Positions 9,357 to 18,183 are shown, counted from the stretch's first letter. The stretch is 64,000 bases of DNA from Youxingia wuxianensis (GCF_014385085.1 NZ_JACRTD010000001.1:62001-126000); one strand, 5' to 3'. The notes: generated by a model not told the origin, from the sequence alone. Numbers and translations are program-made.

Positions 9357-9815
9357 ATGGGGAAATTAATGGAGATGCCTTTTTCAAAAAGGCTGAAAGT
9401 AAAGATTATCTGCAGCGCACTTTTCATTCTCTTGGGAGCGGGGGCGGTATCTCTGTCGCTCGTTGCAGAAAATACGGATTTGTTATATCTCTATCCTTTT
9501 GCCAGGGGATTTTATCTGGGAACGGGATTGGGACTGATTGGCGCGGGAATATCCACCATTGTTATTTCTGTATACACCCTGAAAAGCCCGCAGAGGATGA
9601 AGGAAAAGCAAACCGCTATGTTCGATGAGCGCAACCGTTATCTTCGCCAGCGCACTTGGGCGGTAACCGGGTATTTATTTTTGTGCCTTTTATATGTGGC
9701 GGCGATGTTTATTGGCTTTGTGGATGTGATAGTAGCGCAAACTTTGCTGGCGGTCATGCTGTGTTTTGCGGTGCTTTTGTTCGTTGTACGAATAGTAATT
9801 GGAAAATTGGCATAA
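9357..9815 (+). CDS. Integral membrane protein of the DUF2178-like type
   Basis: Protein of 152 residues with four hydrophobic segments (about 18-37, 49-70, 99-119 and 124-147) and a charged central loop containing DERNRYLRQRT, a feature of DUF2178-like proteins that sit beside small HTH regulators. AAGGAGGA about 8 bp upstream of the ATG is a strong ribosome site. It lies 61 bp after the previous gene and is the last gene before a terminator, so it probably belongs to the HTH operon. Family assignment is by eye; no biochemical role is known to me. Confidence 0.68.
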   Translation: MGKLMEMPFSKRLKVKIICSALFILLGAGAVSLSLVAENTDLLYLYPFARGFYLGTGLGLIGAGISTIVISVYTLKSPQRMKEKQTAMFDERNRYLRQRTWAVTGYLFLCLLYVAAMFIGFVDVIVAQTLLAVMLCFAVLLFVVRIVIGKLA

Positions 9816-9854
9816 AAAATGATCCTGTCTAAAAAGACAGGATCATTTTTTATG
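9813..9854. terminator. Bidirectional terminator shared with the tRNA operon
   Basis: Perfect 18-bp stem (9813-9830 with 9837-9854) and 6-nt loop, with T-runs on both strands. It ends the membrane-protein operon on the plus strand and the tRNA operon on the minus strand, directly abutting the tRNA-Gly 3' end. Confidence 0.92.
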
Positions 9855-9928
9855 GAGCGGGTTACGAGGCTCGAACTCGCTACCTCCACCTTGGCAAGGT
9901 GGCGCTCTACCAGATGAGCTAAACCCGC
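9854..9928 (-). tRNA. tRNA-Gly (GCC)
   Basis: A 75-nt cloverleaf on the minus strand with 7-bp acceptor stem, TTCGA in the T-loop, anticodon GCC in the loop TTGCCAA, and encoded CCA at the 3' end. Last gene of the four-tRNA operon. Confidence 0.95.
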
Positions 9929-9933
9929 AGAAA

Positions 9934-10009
<76 letters not shown>

Positions 10010-10013
10010 AAAA

Positions 10014-10090
10014 TGGCGACCTGGATGGGGCTCGAACCCACGACCTCTAGCGTGACAGGCTAGCGTTCTAACCAACTGAACTACCAGGCC
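10014..10090 (-). tRNA. tRNA-Asp (GTC)
   Basis: A 77-nt cloverleaf with anticodon GTC in loop CTGTCAC, discriminator G (an Asp identity base) and encoded CCA. Confidence 0.95.
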
Positions 10091-10095
10091 AACAA

Positions 10096-10171
10096 TGGTG
10101 GGAACTACAGGGCTCGAACCTGTGACCCCCTGCTTGTAAGGCAGGTGCTCTCCCAGCTGAGCTAAGCTCCC
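10096..10171 (-). tRNA. tRNA-Val (TAC)
   Basis: A 76-nt cloverleaf with anticodon TAC, discriminator A and encoded CCA. First gene of the operon, about 43 bp from the promoter. Confidence 0.95.
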
Positions 10172-10213
10172 ACGATATGCCTTTGTCAGCCTGAAACTCA
10201 AGCGACGAGTGTT

Positions 10214-10242
10214 ATTATACTATATGGATAAGTAAATGTCAA
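10214..10242 (-). promoter_or_regulatory. Consensus SigA promoter of the tRNA operon
   Basis: On the minus strand, TTGACA (10242-10237), 17-bp spacer and TATAAT (10219-10214): a perfect match in both hexamers, as expected for a strong stable-RNA promoter. Confidence 0.88.
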
Positions 10243-10362
10243 CAGAGAACTTACCAAAACCCGCTGAATTGTTTACATAATTTTTCCAACCGACATACTT
10301 TGGCATAAAGGACAAAAAAACGCAAACGCTAATAAAACAAAAAAATGAGACAGGAGGATCCT

Positions 10363-10533
10363 ATGAAAAAGAAGAAACCGGATCGGGTTTTGCATGGAAA
10401 TCAGGCGCATGTAGATCCTAACGCACAGATTACCAGCTCTTTAATCACCCAGGTTCTTTCCCAGCAGCAGGAGGAAGATTCTCACCTGATAAGCAATCAG
10501 CAGGACAGCGCCTCTGATAAACAGAAAAACTAA
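10363..10533 (+). CDS. Small hydrophilic hypothetical protein (56 aa)
   Basis: Short protein with a basic start (MKKKKPDR) and a Gln/Ser/Asp-rich tail, without membrane segments or Cys. CAGGAGG 7 bp upstream of the ATG at 10363 decides this start over the ATG at 10345, and a GC-rich terminator follows immediately, so it looks like a real one-gene unit. I do not recognise a family; function unknown. Confidence 0.6.
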   Translation: MKKKKPDRVLHGNQAHVDPNAQITSSLITQVLSQQQEEDSHLISNQQDSASDKQKN

Positions 10534-10539
10534 AGCGAT

Positions 10540-10573
10540 CGCCGCCGGATCAAACGATCCGGCGGCGGTTTTT
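10540..10573 (+). terminator. Intrinsic terminator
   Basis: Perfect 12-bp GC-rich stem (10540-10551 with 10556-10567), loop AAAC, then a five-T run. It overlaps the 3' end of the convergent ComEA-like gene. Confidence 0.92.
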
Positions 10574-10937
10574 ACCCGAATACAATATAAATTTCGATGG
10601 CTTCCAATGTTTTCTCGCCAATTCCCTCTACATTCAGCAGATCGCCAGACGCAGTAAAATTTCCGTTTTTCTCCCGGTAGGAGATAATCCGTTCAGCCGT
10701 CACCGGGCCAATCCCGGGCAAAAGCTGAAGCTCTTGCGCGTCCGCCGTATTCACATTGACCTGCACCCCCTCCAGATCCGGATGGGGATTTAAGATTTGA
10801 GGCGGGTCATATGTTAGTTGAGTAGGGAGATTTGCCGGGGCGTTGGAAAAATTATACCAAAACAGTACAGCGGCCAAAACTATACCGATAAGAAGTACTG
10901 TGAACGCAGAAATTTTATAATTCATACAACTACACAT
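10572..10937 (-). CDS. comEA: ComEA-like helix-hairpin-helix DNA-binding protein
   Basis: Protein of 121 residues (117 if translated from the second ATG at 10925). An N-terminal membrane anchor (about 9-29) is followed by a short linker and a C-terminal double helix-hairpin-helix domain, with VNVNTADAQELQLLPGIG and a second hairpin LLNVEGIGEKTLEAI. This is the layout of ComEA, the surface DNA receptor in natural transformation. It lacks the usual neighbour comEC, so a competence role is inferred from domain order only. Short, SLBB-less versions of ComEA are common in Clostridia. Confidence 0.82.
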   Translation of the reverse strand: MCSCMNYKISAFTVLLIGIVLAAVLFWYNFSNAPANLPTQLTYDPPQILNPHPDLEGVQVNVNTADAQELQLLPGIGPVTAERIISYREKNGNFTASGDLLNVEGIGEKTLEAIEIYIVFG

Positions 10938-10967
10938 CCTGTCATAGATTACAGGAAAAGAATACCA

Positions 10968-11621
10968 TCAGGCGATATAAAAGTAAACCATAAAATAATG
11001 ACATAAGCTTCCAGCTACTACAAAAATGTGAAACAGCTCATGAAACCCAAAGATCTCAGAGAAATTCGGCTTTTTGATCATGTAGATCACCCCGCCGATG
11101 GTATAAAGAACGCCTCCAAGGGCCAATAGAAAAATTCCGCCAGGTTCCATCGCGTTTAAAGCGGGCAGATCCACCAGAATGGCCCAGCCCATTAAAATAT
11201 ACAAAGAGGTCCCCAGCCAACGGGGAGCGTCAATCCAGCACAGCTTGCAAAGAATGCCGGCAAACGCCAGCCCCCACATGACTGCGGTAAAGATTATATT
11301 ATTCGGGGAGGGCAGATACGTTAAAAGAAGCGGAGTATAGCTGCCTGCGATGAGTACATAAATCATGGAATGATCCAGTTTGCGAAGCAGCCGGATAATT
11401 TTTTCCGGCGCTTTGGAATAATGATAAATTCCGCTTGAGAGATATAGGGCGATTAAAGAAAGACAAAACAGTATAGTGGAGATTACTGTAATCGTCCCAG
11501 GGGTTTGCTCCAGCGTCAGTTTAACGATCATAAAAGCGATACCGACCAGGGAAAGTCCGGCGCCCAAAAAATGGGTATAACTGCTGATAGGATCCCGGGC
11601 TTTTTTAAAAATAGGAGGCAT
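10968..11621 (-). CDS. Hemolysin III / PAQR-family membrane protein
   Basis: Protein of about 217 residues with seven hydrophobic segments and the PAQR motifs: the S-x3-H motif near the N-terminus (SSYTH), DHSMIYVLIAGSYTPLLL in the middle and FGFHELFHIFVVAGS near the C-terminus, whose His and Asp residues bind metal in the family. The ATG at 11621 is chosen because a promoter -10 box at 11645-11640 would put transcription start close to the alternative TTG at 11633. Bacterial members are named YqfA or hemolysin III, but a true haemolytic role is doubtful. Single-gene unit. Confidence 0.88.
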   Translation of the reverse strand: MPPIFKKARDPISSYTHFLGAGLSLVGIAFMIVKLTLEQTPGTITVISTILFCLSLIALYLSSGIYHYSKAPEKIIRLLRKLDHSMIYVLIAGSYTPLLLTYLPSPNNIIFTAVMWGLAFAGILCKLCWIDAPRWLGTSLYILMGWAILVDLPALNAMEPGGIFLLALGGVLYTIGGVIYMIKKPNFSEIFGFHELFHIFVVAGSLCHYFMVYFYIA

Positions 11622-11639
11622 GAAGGTCACCAACTCTTT

Positions 11640-11668
11640 ATAATATAGTTTTAATTACTACTAAACAA
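11640..11668 (-). promoter_or_regulatory. Probable promoter of the PAQR gene
   Basis: Minus strand TTGTTT (11668-11663), 17-bp spacer, TATTAT (11645-11640), placing transcription start near 11633 and leaving a very short 5' leader. Confidence 0.5.
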
Positions 11669-11708
11669 GTTAATAATACCATATTTTGAGGAAATTACAA
11701 CAGTACAG

Positions 11709-11737
11709 TTGAAATTTAATAATTTATCTTGTAGAAT
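11709..11737 (+). promoter_or_regulatory. Probable promoter of the DUF1836 gene
   Basis: TTGAAA at 11709-11714, 17-bp spacer, TAGAAT at 11732-11737, about 30 bp before the start codon. Confidence 0.55.
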
Positions 11738-11766
11738 ATAAAAAAGCGCATAGAAGGGGGAACATT

Positions 11767-12303
11767 ATGCAGACAATGGATTCTTTGATCGACGCGGCGT
11801 TTAATGATATGGACCTGTATCCACAGGATATCCCGCAGATCGACCTATATATGGATCAGATTTTAACCTTGGTCAACGACGGTCTGGAAGGAAACAAACG
11901 AAAACCAGAAGATAAGCTTCTTACTAAGACTATGATCAATAACTATAGTAAAGAGCATCTTATTATGCCCGTAAAAGGGAAAAAATATTCTAGAGAACAT
12001 GTGATGCAGATGCTGTGCATCTACAGATTAAAGCAGATGCTGGCCATGAGCGACGTACATACTCTGGTTTCCCCGTGTACAAAGCAGCCGCTCAACTATG
12101 AGCGGGTATATACAAATTATCTGGACAGCAAGGAAGAGATCAGGCGGCGGATGCCGGAAATAGTGCGGGACATCTTAAAACCTGAGGAAAAAGACCTTGC
12201 CAACCCGGAAGAGAGATTAGCCGCGGCGCTTACCCTTTCCTGTGCCGCCAATTATCTTAGACGGCTGTGCGAAAGTATTGTGGACAGCCCGCTTTCAGAA
12301 TAA
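11767..12303 (+). CDS. DUF1836 family protein
   Basis: Cytoplasmic protein of 178 residues. The central part (about 58-95, LTKTMINNYSKEHLIM then YSREHVMQML) has the pattern of DUF1836 proteins, which resemble MerR-like winged HTH regulators. AGAAGGGGG sits about 6 bp upstream of the ATG. It is a single-gene unit with its own promoter and a strong terminator. A DNA-binding role is plausible from the HTH-like region but unproven. Confidence 0.78.
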   Translation: MQTMDSLIDAAFNDMDLYPQDIPQIDLYMDQILTLVNDGLEGNKRKPEDKLLTKTMINNYSKEHLIMPVKGKKYSREHVMQMLCIYRLKQMLAMSDVHTLVSPCTKQPLNYERVYTNYLDSKEEIRRRMPEIVRDILKPEEKDLANPEERLAAALTLSCAANYLRRLCESIVDSPLSE

Positions 12304-12342
12304 AAAAAGAACCTGCCCTGAAAACAGGGCAGGTTCTTTTTT
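12303..12342. terminator. Bidirectional terminator between convergent genes
   Basis: Perfect 18-bp stem (12303-12320 with 12325-12342), loop AAAA, with A-run and T-run flanks usable from both strands. Confidence 0.92.
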
Positions 12343-12352
12343 ATTGCAGTAA

Positions 12353-12721
12353 TTAAAGGGGTGCGCCGCACTTATTACAAAAAGAGCTGTCTTTGGGCAG
12401 CAGCTGGCCGCAGCGGGGACACCGGGGAGTTAAATTGTTTTTCATAAGCGTAAGATCTCCGGGGACCACCGTGGCCGGCGCACCTTTTAAGATTTCCTTT
12501 CCTTTTTCCGGCTCTAGGGAAAAAACGCTGGCGCAGCCGGGACAAGTAACAAGAAAGAGGCTGTTGAATTTGACCAGCGGCAAAAAGAAAAAATGGAAAT
12601 ATTGATACCGCCGGCACAGGTGCATAGGAGCTGTTGCCCCACAAACCGGGCAAACCAGAGGGGATATTTGTCCAAGAGGTACTACTTTTGAATCCGTACC
12701 GAATATACCTATAAAGAACAT
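12353..12721 (-). CDS. Zinc-ribbon protein
   Basis: Small protein of about 122 residues. The ATG at 12721 has AGGAG 7 bp upstream and gives the MFFIGIFG start common to this group; the longer frame to 12817 lacks a ribosome site. Three Cys pairs are visible: VCPVCG near 25, TCPGC near 61 and a C-terminal CPRCG...CNKCG ribbon in the last 25 residues. The protein should bind zinc; no enzyme domain is apparent. Function unknown. Confidence 0.78.
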   Translation of the reverse strand: MFFIGIFGTDSKVVPLGQISPLVCPVCGATAPMHLCRRYQYFHFFFLPLVKFNSLFLVTCPGCASVFSLEPEKGKEILKGAPATVVPGDLTLMKNNLTPRCPRCGQLLPKDSSFCNKCGAPL

Positions 12722-12809
12722 ACAAAAACTCCTATTCTGGTAAATCAAAGTTGTATAAGAAAATTGTATACAAATAGTTGAAATTGTCAAGGTGTCCAGG
12801 ATAAAACTA

Positions 12810-12838
12810 TTGACCAACCGTGTCGAAAAGTGTAAAAT
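12810..12838 (+). promoter_or_regulatory. SigA-type promoter for the GHL10 lipoprotein gene
   Basis: TTGACC at 12810-12815, 17-bp spacer, TAAAAT at 12833-12838. It lies within the longest open frame of the downstream gene and therefore supports the start near 12870. Confidence 0.6.
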
Positions 12839-12869
12839 TACAATGAGTTATCGTGTAGAAAGGGTACCA

Positions 12870-14309
12870 ATGATGAAAAAAGTAATTTCCGTTATACTGT
12901 CGGTATTGGTGGTATCCACCTTGTTTACCGGCTGTCTAAGTTCAGAGCGCAATGACAGCACCGTAAATATGACAGCATCACAGGATGAAATATATTTAGA
13001 CCGTTCCCAAGAGGAAAGCGTTTATGGCGTGGAGGTGCCGGATCCCCAGGAAGAGGTGATTTTAGAGGAAGAAAGTTCTTCTTTGGAGCCTTCTTCTTCC
13101 CTGGAGGCTTCATCCTCGCAGGAAACATCCCAGGCACAGGCGTCTCAGACGTCCCCTTCTTCCCAAAGCGCTTCCTCTCAGCCGGATACGCCGGTAGATA
13201 TTTCCACAAATTCAAAGCAGGCGGCGCCTGGGGAAGTACGCTCCGTATGGCTATCCTATCTTACGTTAGAGCCAATGATCAAAAATAAATCCCAGTCTAC
13301 TTTCTCCAGTAATATCGCCTCTGCTTTTAAAAAGGTGAAGGAAGCGGGATACAATACTGTAATTGTACATGTACGTCCATTTGGGGATGCGCTTTATCCA
13401 TCGGATTATTTTCCGTGGTCCTATCTTTTAAGCGGGAGCGAAGGACATGATCCAGGATACGACCCGCTTCAGGTGATGATCAGCGCTGCCAAAGAGCAAG
13501 GGCTGCGGTTTGAAGCATGGATCAATCCTTACCGTATCCGTACCAGCAGCAAACCTTTATGCGCTGACAATCCGGCCCAGGATTGGCTGGATGAGGGAAG
13601 CGACGCAGTGGTGGAATATAACGGAGGCATTTACTATAACCCTGGAAGTAAACAGGCAAGGGAATTAATTGTCAGCGGTGTGAAAGAGATCGTTCAGAAC
13701 TACGACGTGGACGCGATTCATTTTGACGATTATTTTTATCCCACTACTGACGAAGCGTTTGACCGGACCACATATAATAATTCCGGAACTGGAAAAAGTT
13801 TAGCTAACTGGCGGCGGGAAAATGTAAATATTTTAGTGCGGCAGGTGTACAGCGCTATTAAAGCCATTGACAGTTCTGTACTTTTTGGAATCAGCCCGGC
13901 AGGAAGTATCTCCAACAATTATGATGTTCAGTATTCGGATGTTGCTACCTGGCTTTCCAATACGGGATATGTGGATTATATCTGCCCGCAGATTTATTAT
14001 GGATTTAACAATGCTTCCTATCCTTTTACTGCGACCGTCAATGAATGGAACAACCTGATCAAAGTAAACGGCATTGATATGTATGTGGGCATTGCTGCAT
14101 ATAAACTGGGCGCGGCAGACCAATGGGCCGGAGATCAGGGAAAAAATGAATGGCTGCAGACGCAGGATATTCTAGCGCGGATGGTGGATACTGCCCGCGG
14201 ATTTTCCAAAGTAACGGGGGTCGCTATGTATAGTTATGATTCCCTGTTTGGCGTGGAATCCCAGCAAGTAAGCGATGAGAATGAAAATCTCAAGGATCTT
14301 TTTAAATAA
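12870..14309 (+). CDS. Lipoprotein with glycosyl hydrolase-like 10 (GHL10/DUF187) domain
   Basis: Predicted surface lipoprotein of about 480 residues. The N-terminus is a lipoprotein signal ending in LFTGC (Cys near 22). A Ser/Glu-rich linker follows (about 50-115), then a GHL10 domain (about 119-430) beginning EVRSVWLSYL and including HVRPFGDALYPS, EAWINPYRIR and AIHFDDYFYP. GHL10 proteins are TIM-barrel glycosidase relatives linked to cell-envelope glycans. AGAAAGGG lies just upstream; the paired ATGs at 12870 and 12873 are both possible starts. It sits 31 bp before a second gene with a related domain fused to an amidase, so both probably act on peptidoglycan. Confidence 0.85.
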   Translation: MMKKVISVILSVLVVSTLFTGCLSSERNDSTVNMTASQDEIYLDRSQEESVYGVEVPDPQEEVILEEESSSLEPSSSLEASSSQETSQAQASQTSPSSQSASSQPDTPVDISTNSKQAAPGEVRSVWLSYLTLEPMIKNKSQSTFSSNIASAFKKVKEAGYNTVIVHVRPFGDALYPSDYFPWSYLLSGSEGHDPGYDPLQVMISAAKEQGLRFEAWINPYRIRTSSKPLCADNPAQDWLDEGSDAVVEYNGGIYYNPGSKQARELIVSGVKEIVQNYDVDAIHFDDYFYPTTDEAFDRTTYNNSGTGKSLANWRRENVNILVRQVYSAIKAIDSSVLFGISPAGSISNNYDVQYSDVATWLSNTGYVDYICPQIYYGFNNASYPFTATVNEWNNLIKVNGIDMYVGIAAYKLGAADQWAGDQGKNEWLQTQDILARMVDTARGFSKVTGVAMYSYDSLFGVESQQVSDENENLKDLFK

Positions 14310-14340
14310 AAGGAAGTAGAAATAGTCGGGGGGTACGCAG

Positions 14341-17300
14341 GTGGCGAATCAACCATCAAGCAAAAAGTCCCTTGCTGTGATAATAGCGGTCATGTTTTTA
14401 GTCATGACCTTAGTCACCGGCGTTTTGGCGGTGATCAGCAGCGACAGGGCGGGAGTAAAGCAGGAAAACTCCAGTTCGGACCTATCGGAAGAATCCGAGA
14501 ACGAATCTGGAGATGATCCCGCTGACGATATAGAGGAACTTCCTGTGCAGGAAGAGGAACCGCCGGAACCGGAAGAAGAACCCGTATTTTTTAATGTGCC
14601 AAACGAAATGCGGGGGGTAATGCTGGTTGCCGGACGGGACTTTATGACTTCCGAAAGTGACAGTGAAGAAACCCTCGCTTCCCAAATTGATACGGCGCTG
14701 ACCAAGGCAAAAGAACTGGGAATGAACTCCATTATTATCGACACCAAGTATTATGATGACGTGCTATTTACTTCCTCGGTGCTTCCCATGGCCCCGGCGG
14801 CGATGGATTGTACCCGGTACATCACTGACAAAGCCCGGGAAATGGATCTTTACGTATACGCCTCCTATGACGTATCGGATATCTCGGATAGCTCCGGCAA
14901 CCATGTAAAAGCGGCCAGTGCCGACGGAGACACCCTGGATATGATCGCCCAGGCGATAGGAGAATTTGTAGAAACATATGAGCCGGACGGGGTCTTGCTC
15001 AACAATTATTATAATCAGGCGGACGAGCATACCTATGCCAACTATAATCAAAATGGCGGCGGTATCGGTTATTACAATTATCTGCGCCAGGTACCGCAGG
15101 CGATGATTACCACCGCAAAACAAGCGGTGCGCAGCCGGGCCCCCGGAACTCAAGTGGGACTTTTGGCGGACGCGGTATGGGAAAATAACCTCGCTAATCC
15201 TATGGGCTCGCAAACAGAAACGCAGTTTACCGCCTTAGGAATAGGAAATGCGGATACCAAACTCTATGTAGAGCAGGGCTTGGTAGATTTTGTTATGGTC
15301 AAAAATTTCGGATCCACCACAGAAAAGGAAGCTAACTTTACTAATGTTGCCCAGTGGTGGGCGGATACCGCGTCGGAAGCTGGGATACCAGTATATATGA
15401 TGCACGCGGTCAGCAAAGCGGGAAGCGGGGAAACTGGCTGGTACGCTCCGGATGAACTGACGCAGCAGGTAATCGCTATGGAAAAAATCGGTCTTACCGA
15501 CGGAAGCGCGTTTGATTCCCTGAAGGCGCTTTCCGCTAACGTAGGAAGCGGCGTCAGCACCATGCTGAGCTATATGAACGACAAGATTGAGGCGGAGCAT
15601 ATCCTGACCCAGCTGGCGTTGGCAAAACCGGCTCTGCTGGAATTTAAAACCAAGGAACCTACCGTCACTTTTTCGGGAGCTTCCGACCCGACTTTTGAAG
15701 TTACTTTAAATGGAGAAAAAATCCCGACCAACGAAAATGGCTATTTTACCATACTGGAAGATTTGCAGCCGGGATTAAATACTTTTAAAATCGCGCACAA
15801 AGGCCGGCAGTATACTTACAATATTACCCGCGACGTACAAATACTCAAAGAGGTCACCCCGGTAGGCAGCATTAATGTAGACGGCGGAATGGCAGTGTCT
15901 ATTTCTGCGTTGGCGTATGAAAACGCCACGGTTTCCGCTACGATTAACGGGCAGACGGTGCCTTTGACTATTTCGGAAGAATCCGGGGATGATACCGACC
16001 GGGACAGCCAGTACAAGCTGTTTACCGGCACCTTTACCGCCCCTTCTGCCAGTCAGTCGGCAGTAAAACTAGGAAATATCGTTGTTTCTGGAACCAGCGA
16101 AGGCACCACAATGTCTTTGGAAGGCGCCTCCGTCACCGTAAATAAAAAAGCCGAGCTGGGCGACGGTTCGGTGGTACAGGTTATTGCTGAGCAGGCGGAA
16201 ACCTTCCCGGTGAAAAGTTTGAACGACAATTCCAGCGCCGCCTATTATCCGCTGCCCAAAGGGACGGTGGATATGACTTACGGGGACGAGATTATTTATA
16301 AGGACGGCAAAAAAACCTATAGCTATTGGAAGCTCCAGTCAGGAGTAAGGGTATATTCCAGTGATATTACCACCGGCGGGTCCATGCCGGACAACAACGG
16401 AATCACCGGGATGAGTATTAAGTCCTCCGGGGCGTATACTACGGTGCGTCTTACCACAGGACAGAAAATTCCATATTTGGTGGAATACAATGGAAGCCAG
16501 ATCACCTTTAAGTTCCAATATACCTCCACCGTGCCAAAATCCCAGTCTTTAAGCAATAACCTGCTGTTTACCGACGCCAATTGGGATGGTTCCAATCTGA
16601 CGCTGAAACTCAAGCGAAGCGGTGGGTTCTTAGGATATAAGGCATACTATGAAGATTCTGAGTTGGTGTTTCGCTTCAACAACTCCCCCGGTGGCCTGAG
16701 CGGGGCGAGAATTGTGGTAGATCCGGGTCACGGCGGAGACGATCCGGGTGCATTGGGATTTTATCCGGGACAGGATGAAAAAGACATCAACCTGGCGGTA
16801 GCGAAAAAACTGGTAGCAGTTTTGCAGGACGAAGGCGCGACGGTAAAAATGCTTTCTCCAGGTACGACGATGGCGGACAGAATGGCCACGGCCAGAACGT
16901 TTAACCCTCAGGTATTGGTAAGCATCCATTGTAATTCTTCGGTAAATTCCAGCGCGACGGGAAGCGAATCCTATTATTTCTATTCCTTCCAGAAAGCATT
17001 GGCGTCCAATGTATCCTCCGGAATTGCCAAAGCTTTGAATACAGATAATCGGGGCGGAAAAAGTGGACTTTATTATATGACCCGGGAATCCCAGTTTGCC
17101 TGCACCTTGGCGGAACTAGGCTTTTTAACCAACGAGGACGAATATACTCGTCTGATCAGATCCAAAACACAGACCAAGATTGCAAATGGAATTGCCAATG
17201 CGATCAATTCCTATCTTGCCGGGGTTGGTTCCGGCGGAGGAAGCTATGACGAGGACGAAGAGGAGGAAGATTACGAGGACGAAGAGTCCGAAGAATCTGG

Positions 17301-18102
17301 AAACGACGGGGAAGTTACAGATATCACATTAGACGACAGCAAGATCACAATTCAGGTAGATGAAACCTATCGCCTGGATTATGAAATTGAACCTAGCAAT
17401 GCAGGCAACCAGGAAGTTACCTGGTCCTCTTCCAACAAGGCCATCGCGACAGTAAGCAGTTCCGGCAGGGTTACTGGAATAAAGGAAGGAACCTGTAAGA
17501 TCACGGTAAAAACTAGAGACGGCGGCTATACGGACAGCTGTACAGTAACGGTAGGTCCCGGCGGAGGAAACGCTAAAATTCAGGATATTACAATCAGCGG
17601 CAGCGATACGGTGGAAGTGGGGAAGGTAATCTCTCTGACAGCGAAACTAAGCCCTTCCAATGCGGACCCCAGTAAAGTATCCTGGGAATCGGGCGATACC
17701 AGTATCGCTACTGTGACTTCTTCCGGCAAGGTCAAAGGAGTGAAGGAAGGCACGGTGAAGATTACTGCTTTGGCAGACGACGGCGGGGACGCGTATGATC
17801 GGATTACTATCACCGTAAAGGCTTCTTCTGGTTCCTCCTCCGGGGAGGGGGATATTGTGCTGGATTCTTCTGAGGTTACCATGGACAAAGGAGATACCTA
17901 TGATCTTTTTGCCGAGGTAAGCGGAAACTTTAGCGGACAGGTGGTATGGAAAAGTAAGGATACTGACGTGGTTACCGTAAAGGTGGACCCCACCGACAGC
18001 AGATACGCTACAATTACTGGGGTGGACAGAGGCTGGGCCAGAATTACAGCATCTTCCTCAGATGGAAAATATGTGGCGTACTGCGAGTTTACCATAGAAT
18101 AA
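14341..18102 (+). CDS. Large envelope protein: GHL-type domain, N-acetylmuramoyl-L-alanine amidase, three Ig-like (Big_2) repeats
   Basis: Multidomain protein of 1253 residues starting with GTG. A membrane anchor or signal (about 10-30) is followed by an acidic linker (38-80) and a GHL10-like barrel (about 84-420) starting MRGVMLVAGRDFM. About 350 residues of beta-rich sequence come next. An Amidase_3 domain (about 788-965) has the zinc ligands in VVDPGHGG, the conserved Glu in AKKL...DE context, SIHCNS and a late ELGFLTN. A short run of Asp/Glu residues (about 970-990) leads to three Big_2 domains (about 991-1075, 1078-1160 and 1168-1253) with the VTWSSSN / ATVSSSGRVTG pattern. It probably cuts the peptide stem from glycan strands at the cell surface. 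Downstream of the GHL10 lipoprotein and likely co-transcribed. Confidence 0.88.
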   Translation: MANQPSSKKSLAVIIAVMFLVMTLVTGVLAVISSDRAGVKQENSSSDLSEESENESGDDPADDIEELPVQEEEPPEPEEEPVFFNVPNEMRGVMLVAGRDFMTSESDSEETLASQIDTALTKAKELGMNSIIIDTKYYDDVLFTSSVLPMAPAAMDCTRYITDKAREMDLYVYASYDVSDISDSSGNHVKAASADGDTLDMIAQAIGEFVETYEPDGVLLNNYYNQADEHTYANYNQNGGGIGYYNYLRQVPQAMITTAKQAVRSRAPGTQVGLLADAVWENNLANPMGSQTETQFTALGIGNADTKLYVEQGLVDFVMVKNFGSTTEKEANFTNVAQWWADTASEAGIPVYMMHAVSKAGSGETGWYAPDELTQQVIAMEKIGLTDGSAFDSLKALSANVGSGVSTMLSYMNDKIEAEHILTQLALAKPALLEFKTKEPTVTFSGASDPTFEVTLNGEKIPTNENGYFTILEDLQPGLNTFKIAHKGRQYTYNITRDVQILKEVTPVGSINVDGGMAVSISALAYENATVSATINGQTVPLTISEESGDDTDRDSQYKLFTGTFTAPSASQSAVKLGNIVVSGTSEGTTMSLEGASVTVNKKAELGDGSVVQVIAEQAETFPVKSLNDNSSAAYYPLPKGTVDMTYGDEIIYKDGKKTYSYWKLQSGVRVYSSDITTGGSMPDNNGITGMSIKSSGAYTTVRLTTGQKIPYLVEYNGSQITFKFQYTSTVPKSQSLSNNLLFTDANWDGSNLTLKLKRSGGFLGYKAYYEDSELVFRFNNSPGGLSGARIVVDPGHGGDDPGALGFYPGQDEKDINLAVAKKLVAVLQDEGATVKMLSPGTTMADRMATARTFNPQVLVSIHCNSSVNSSATGSESYYFYSFQKALASNVSSGIAKALNTDNRGGKSGLYYMTRESQFACTLAELGFLTNEDEYTRLIRSKTQTKIANGIANAINSYLAGVGSGGGSYDEDEEEEDYEDEESEESGNDGEVTDITLDDSKITIQVDETYRLDYEIEPSNAGNQEVTWSSSNKAIATVSSSGRVTGIKEGTCKITVKTRDGGYTDSCTVTVGPGGGNAKIQDITISGSDTVEVGKVISLTAKLSPSNADPSKVSWESGDTSIATVTSSGKVKGVKEGTVKITALADDGGDAYDRITITVKASSGSSSGEGDIVLDSSEVTMDKGDTYDLFAEVSGNFSGQVVWKSKDTDVVTVKVDPTDSRYATITGVDRGWARITASSSDGKYVAYCEFTIE

Positions 18103-18147
18103 TAACGTATAAAATCACAGCAGTTTATATCTGAATTTTTTATAGAT

Positions 18148-18183
18148 TTGCCAAACCTTTTATGATTGTTAAAGGTTTGGCAA
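18148..18183 (+). terminator. Stem-loop after the amidase gene
   Basis: A 14-bp stem (18148-18161 with 18170-18183) and 8-nt loop, but only a weak T-tract downstream on the plus strand. Likely terminator, less certain than others in the window. Confidence 0.6.
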
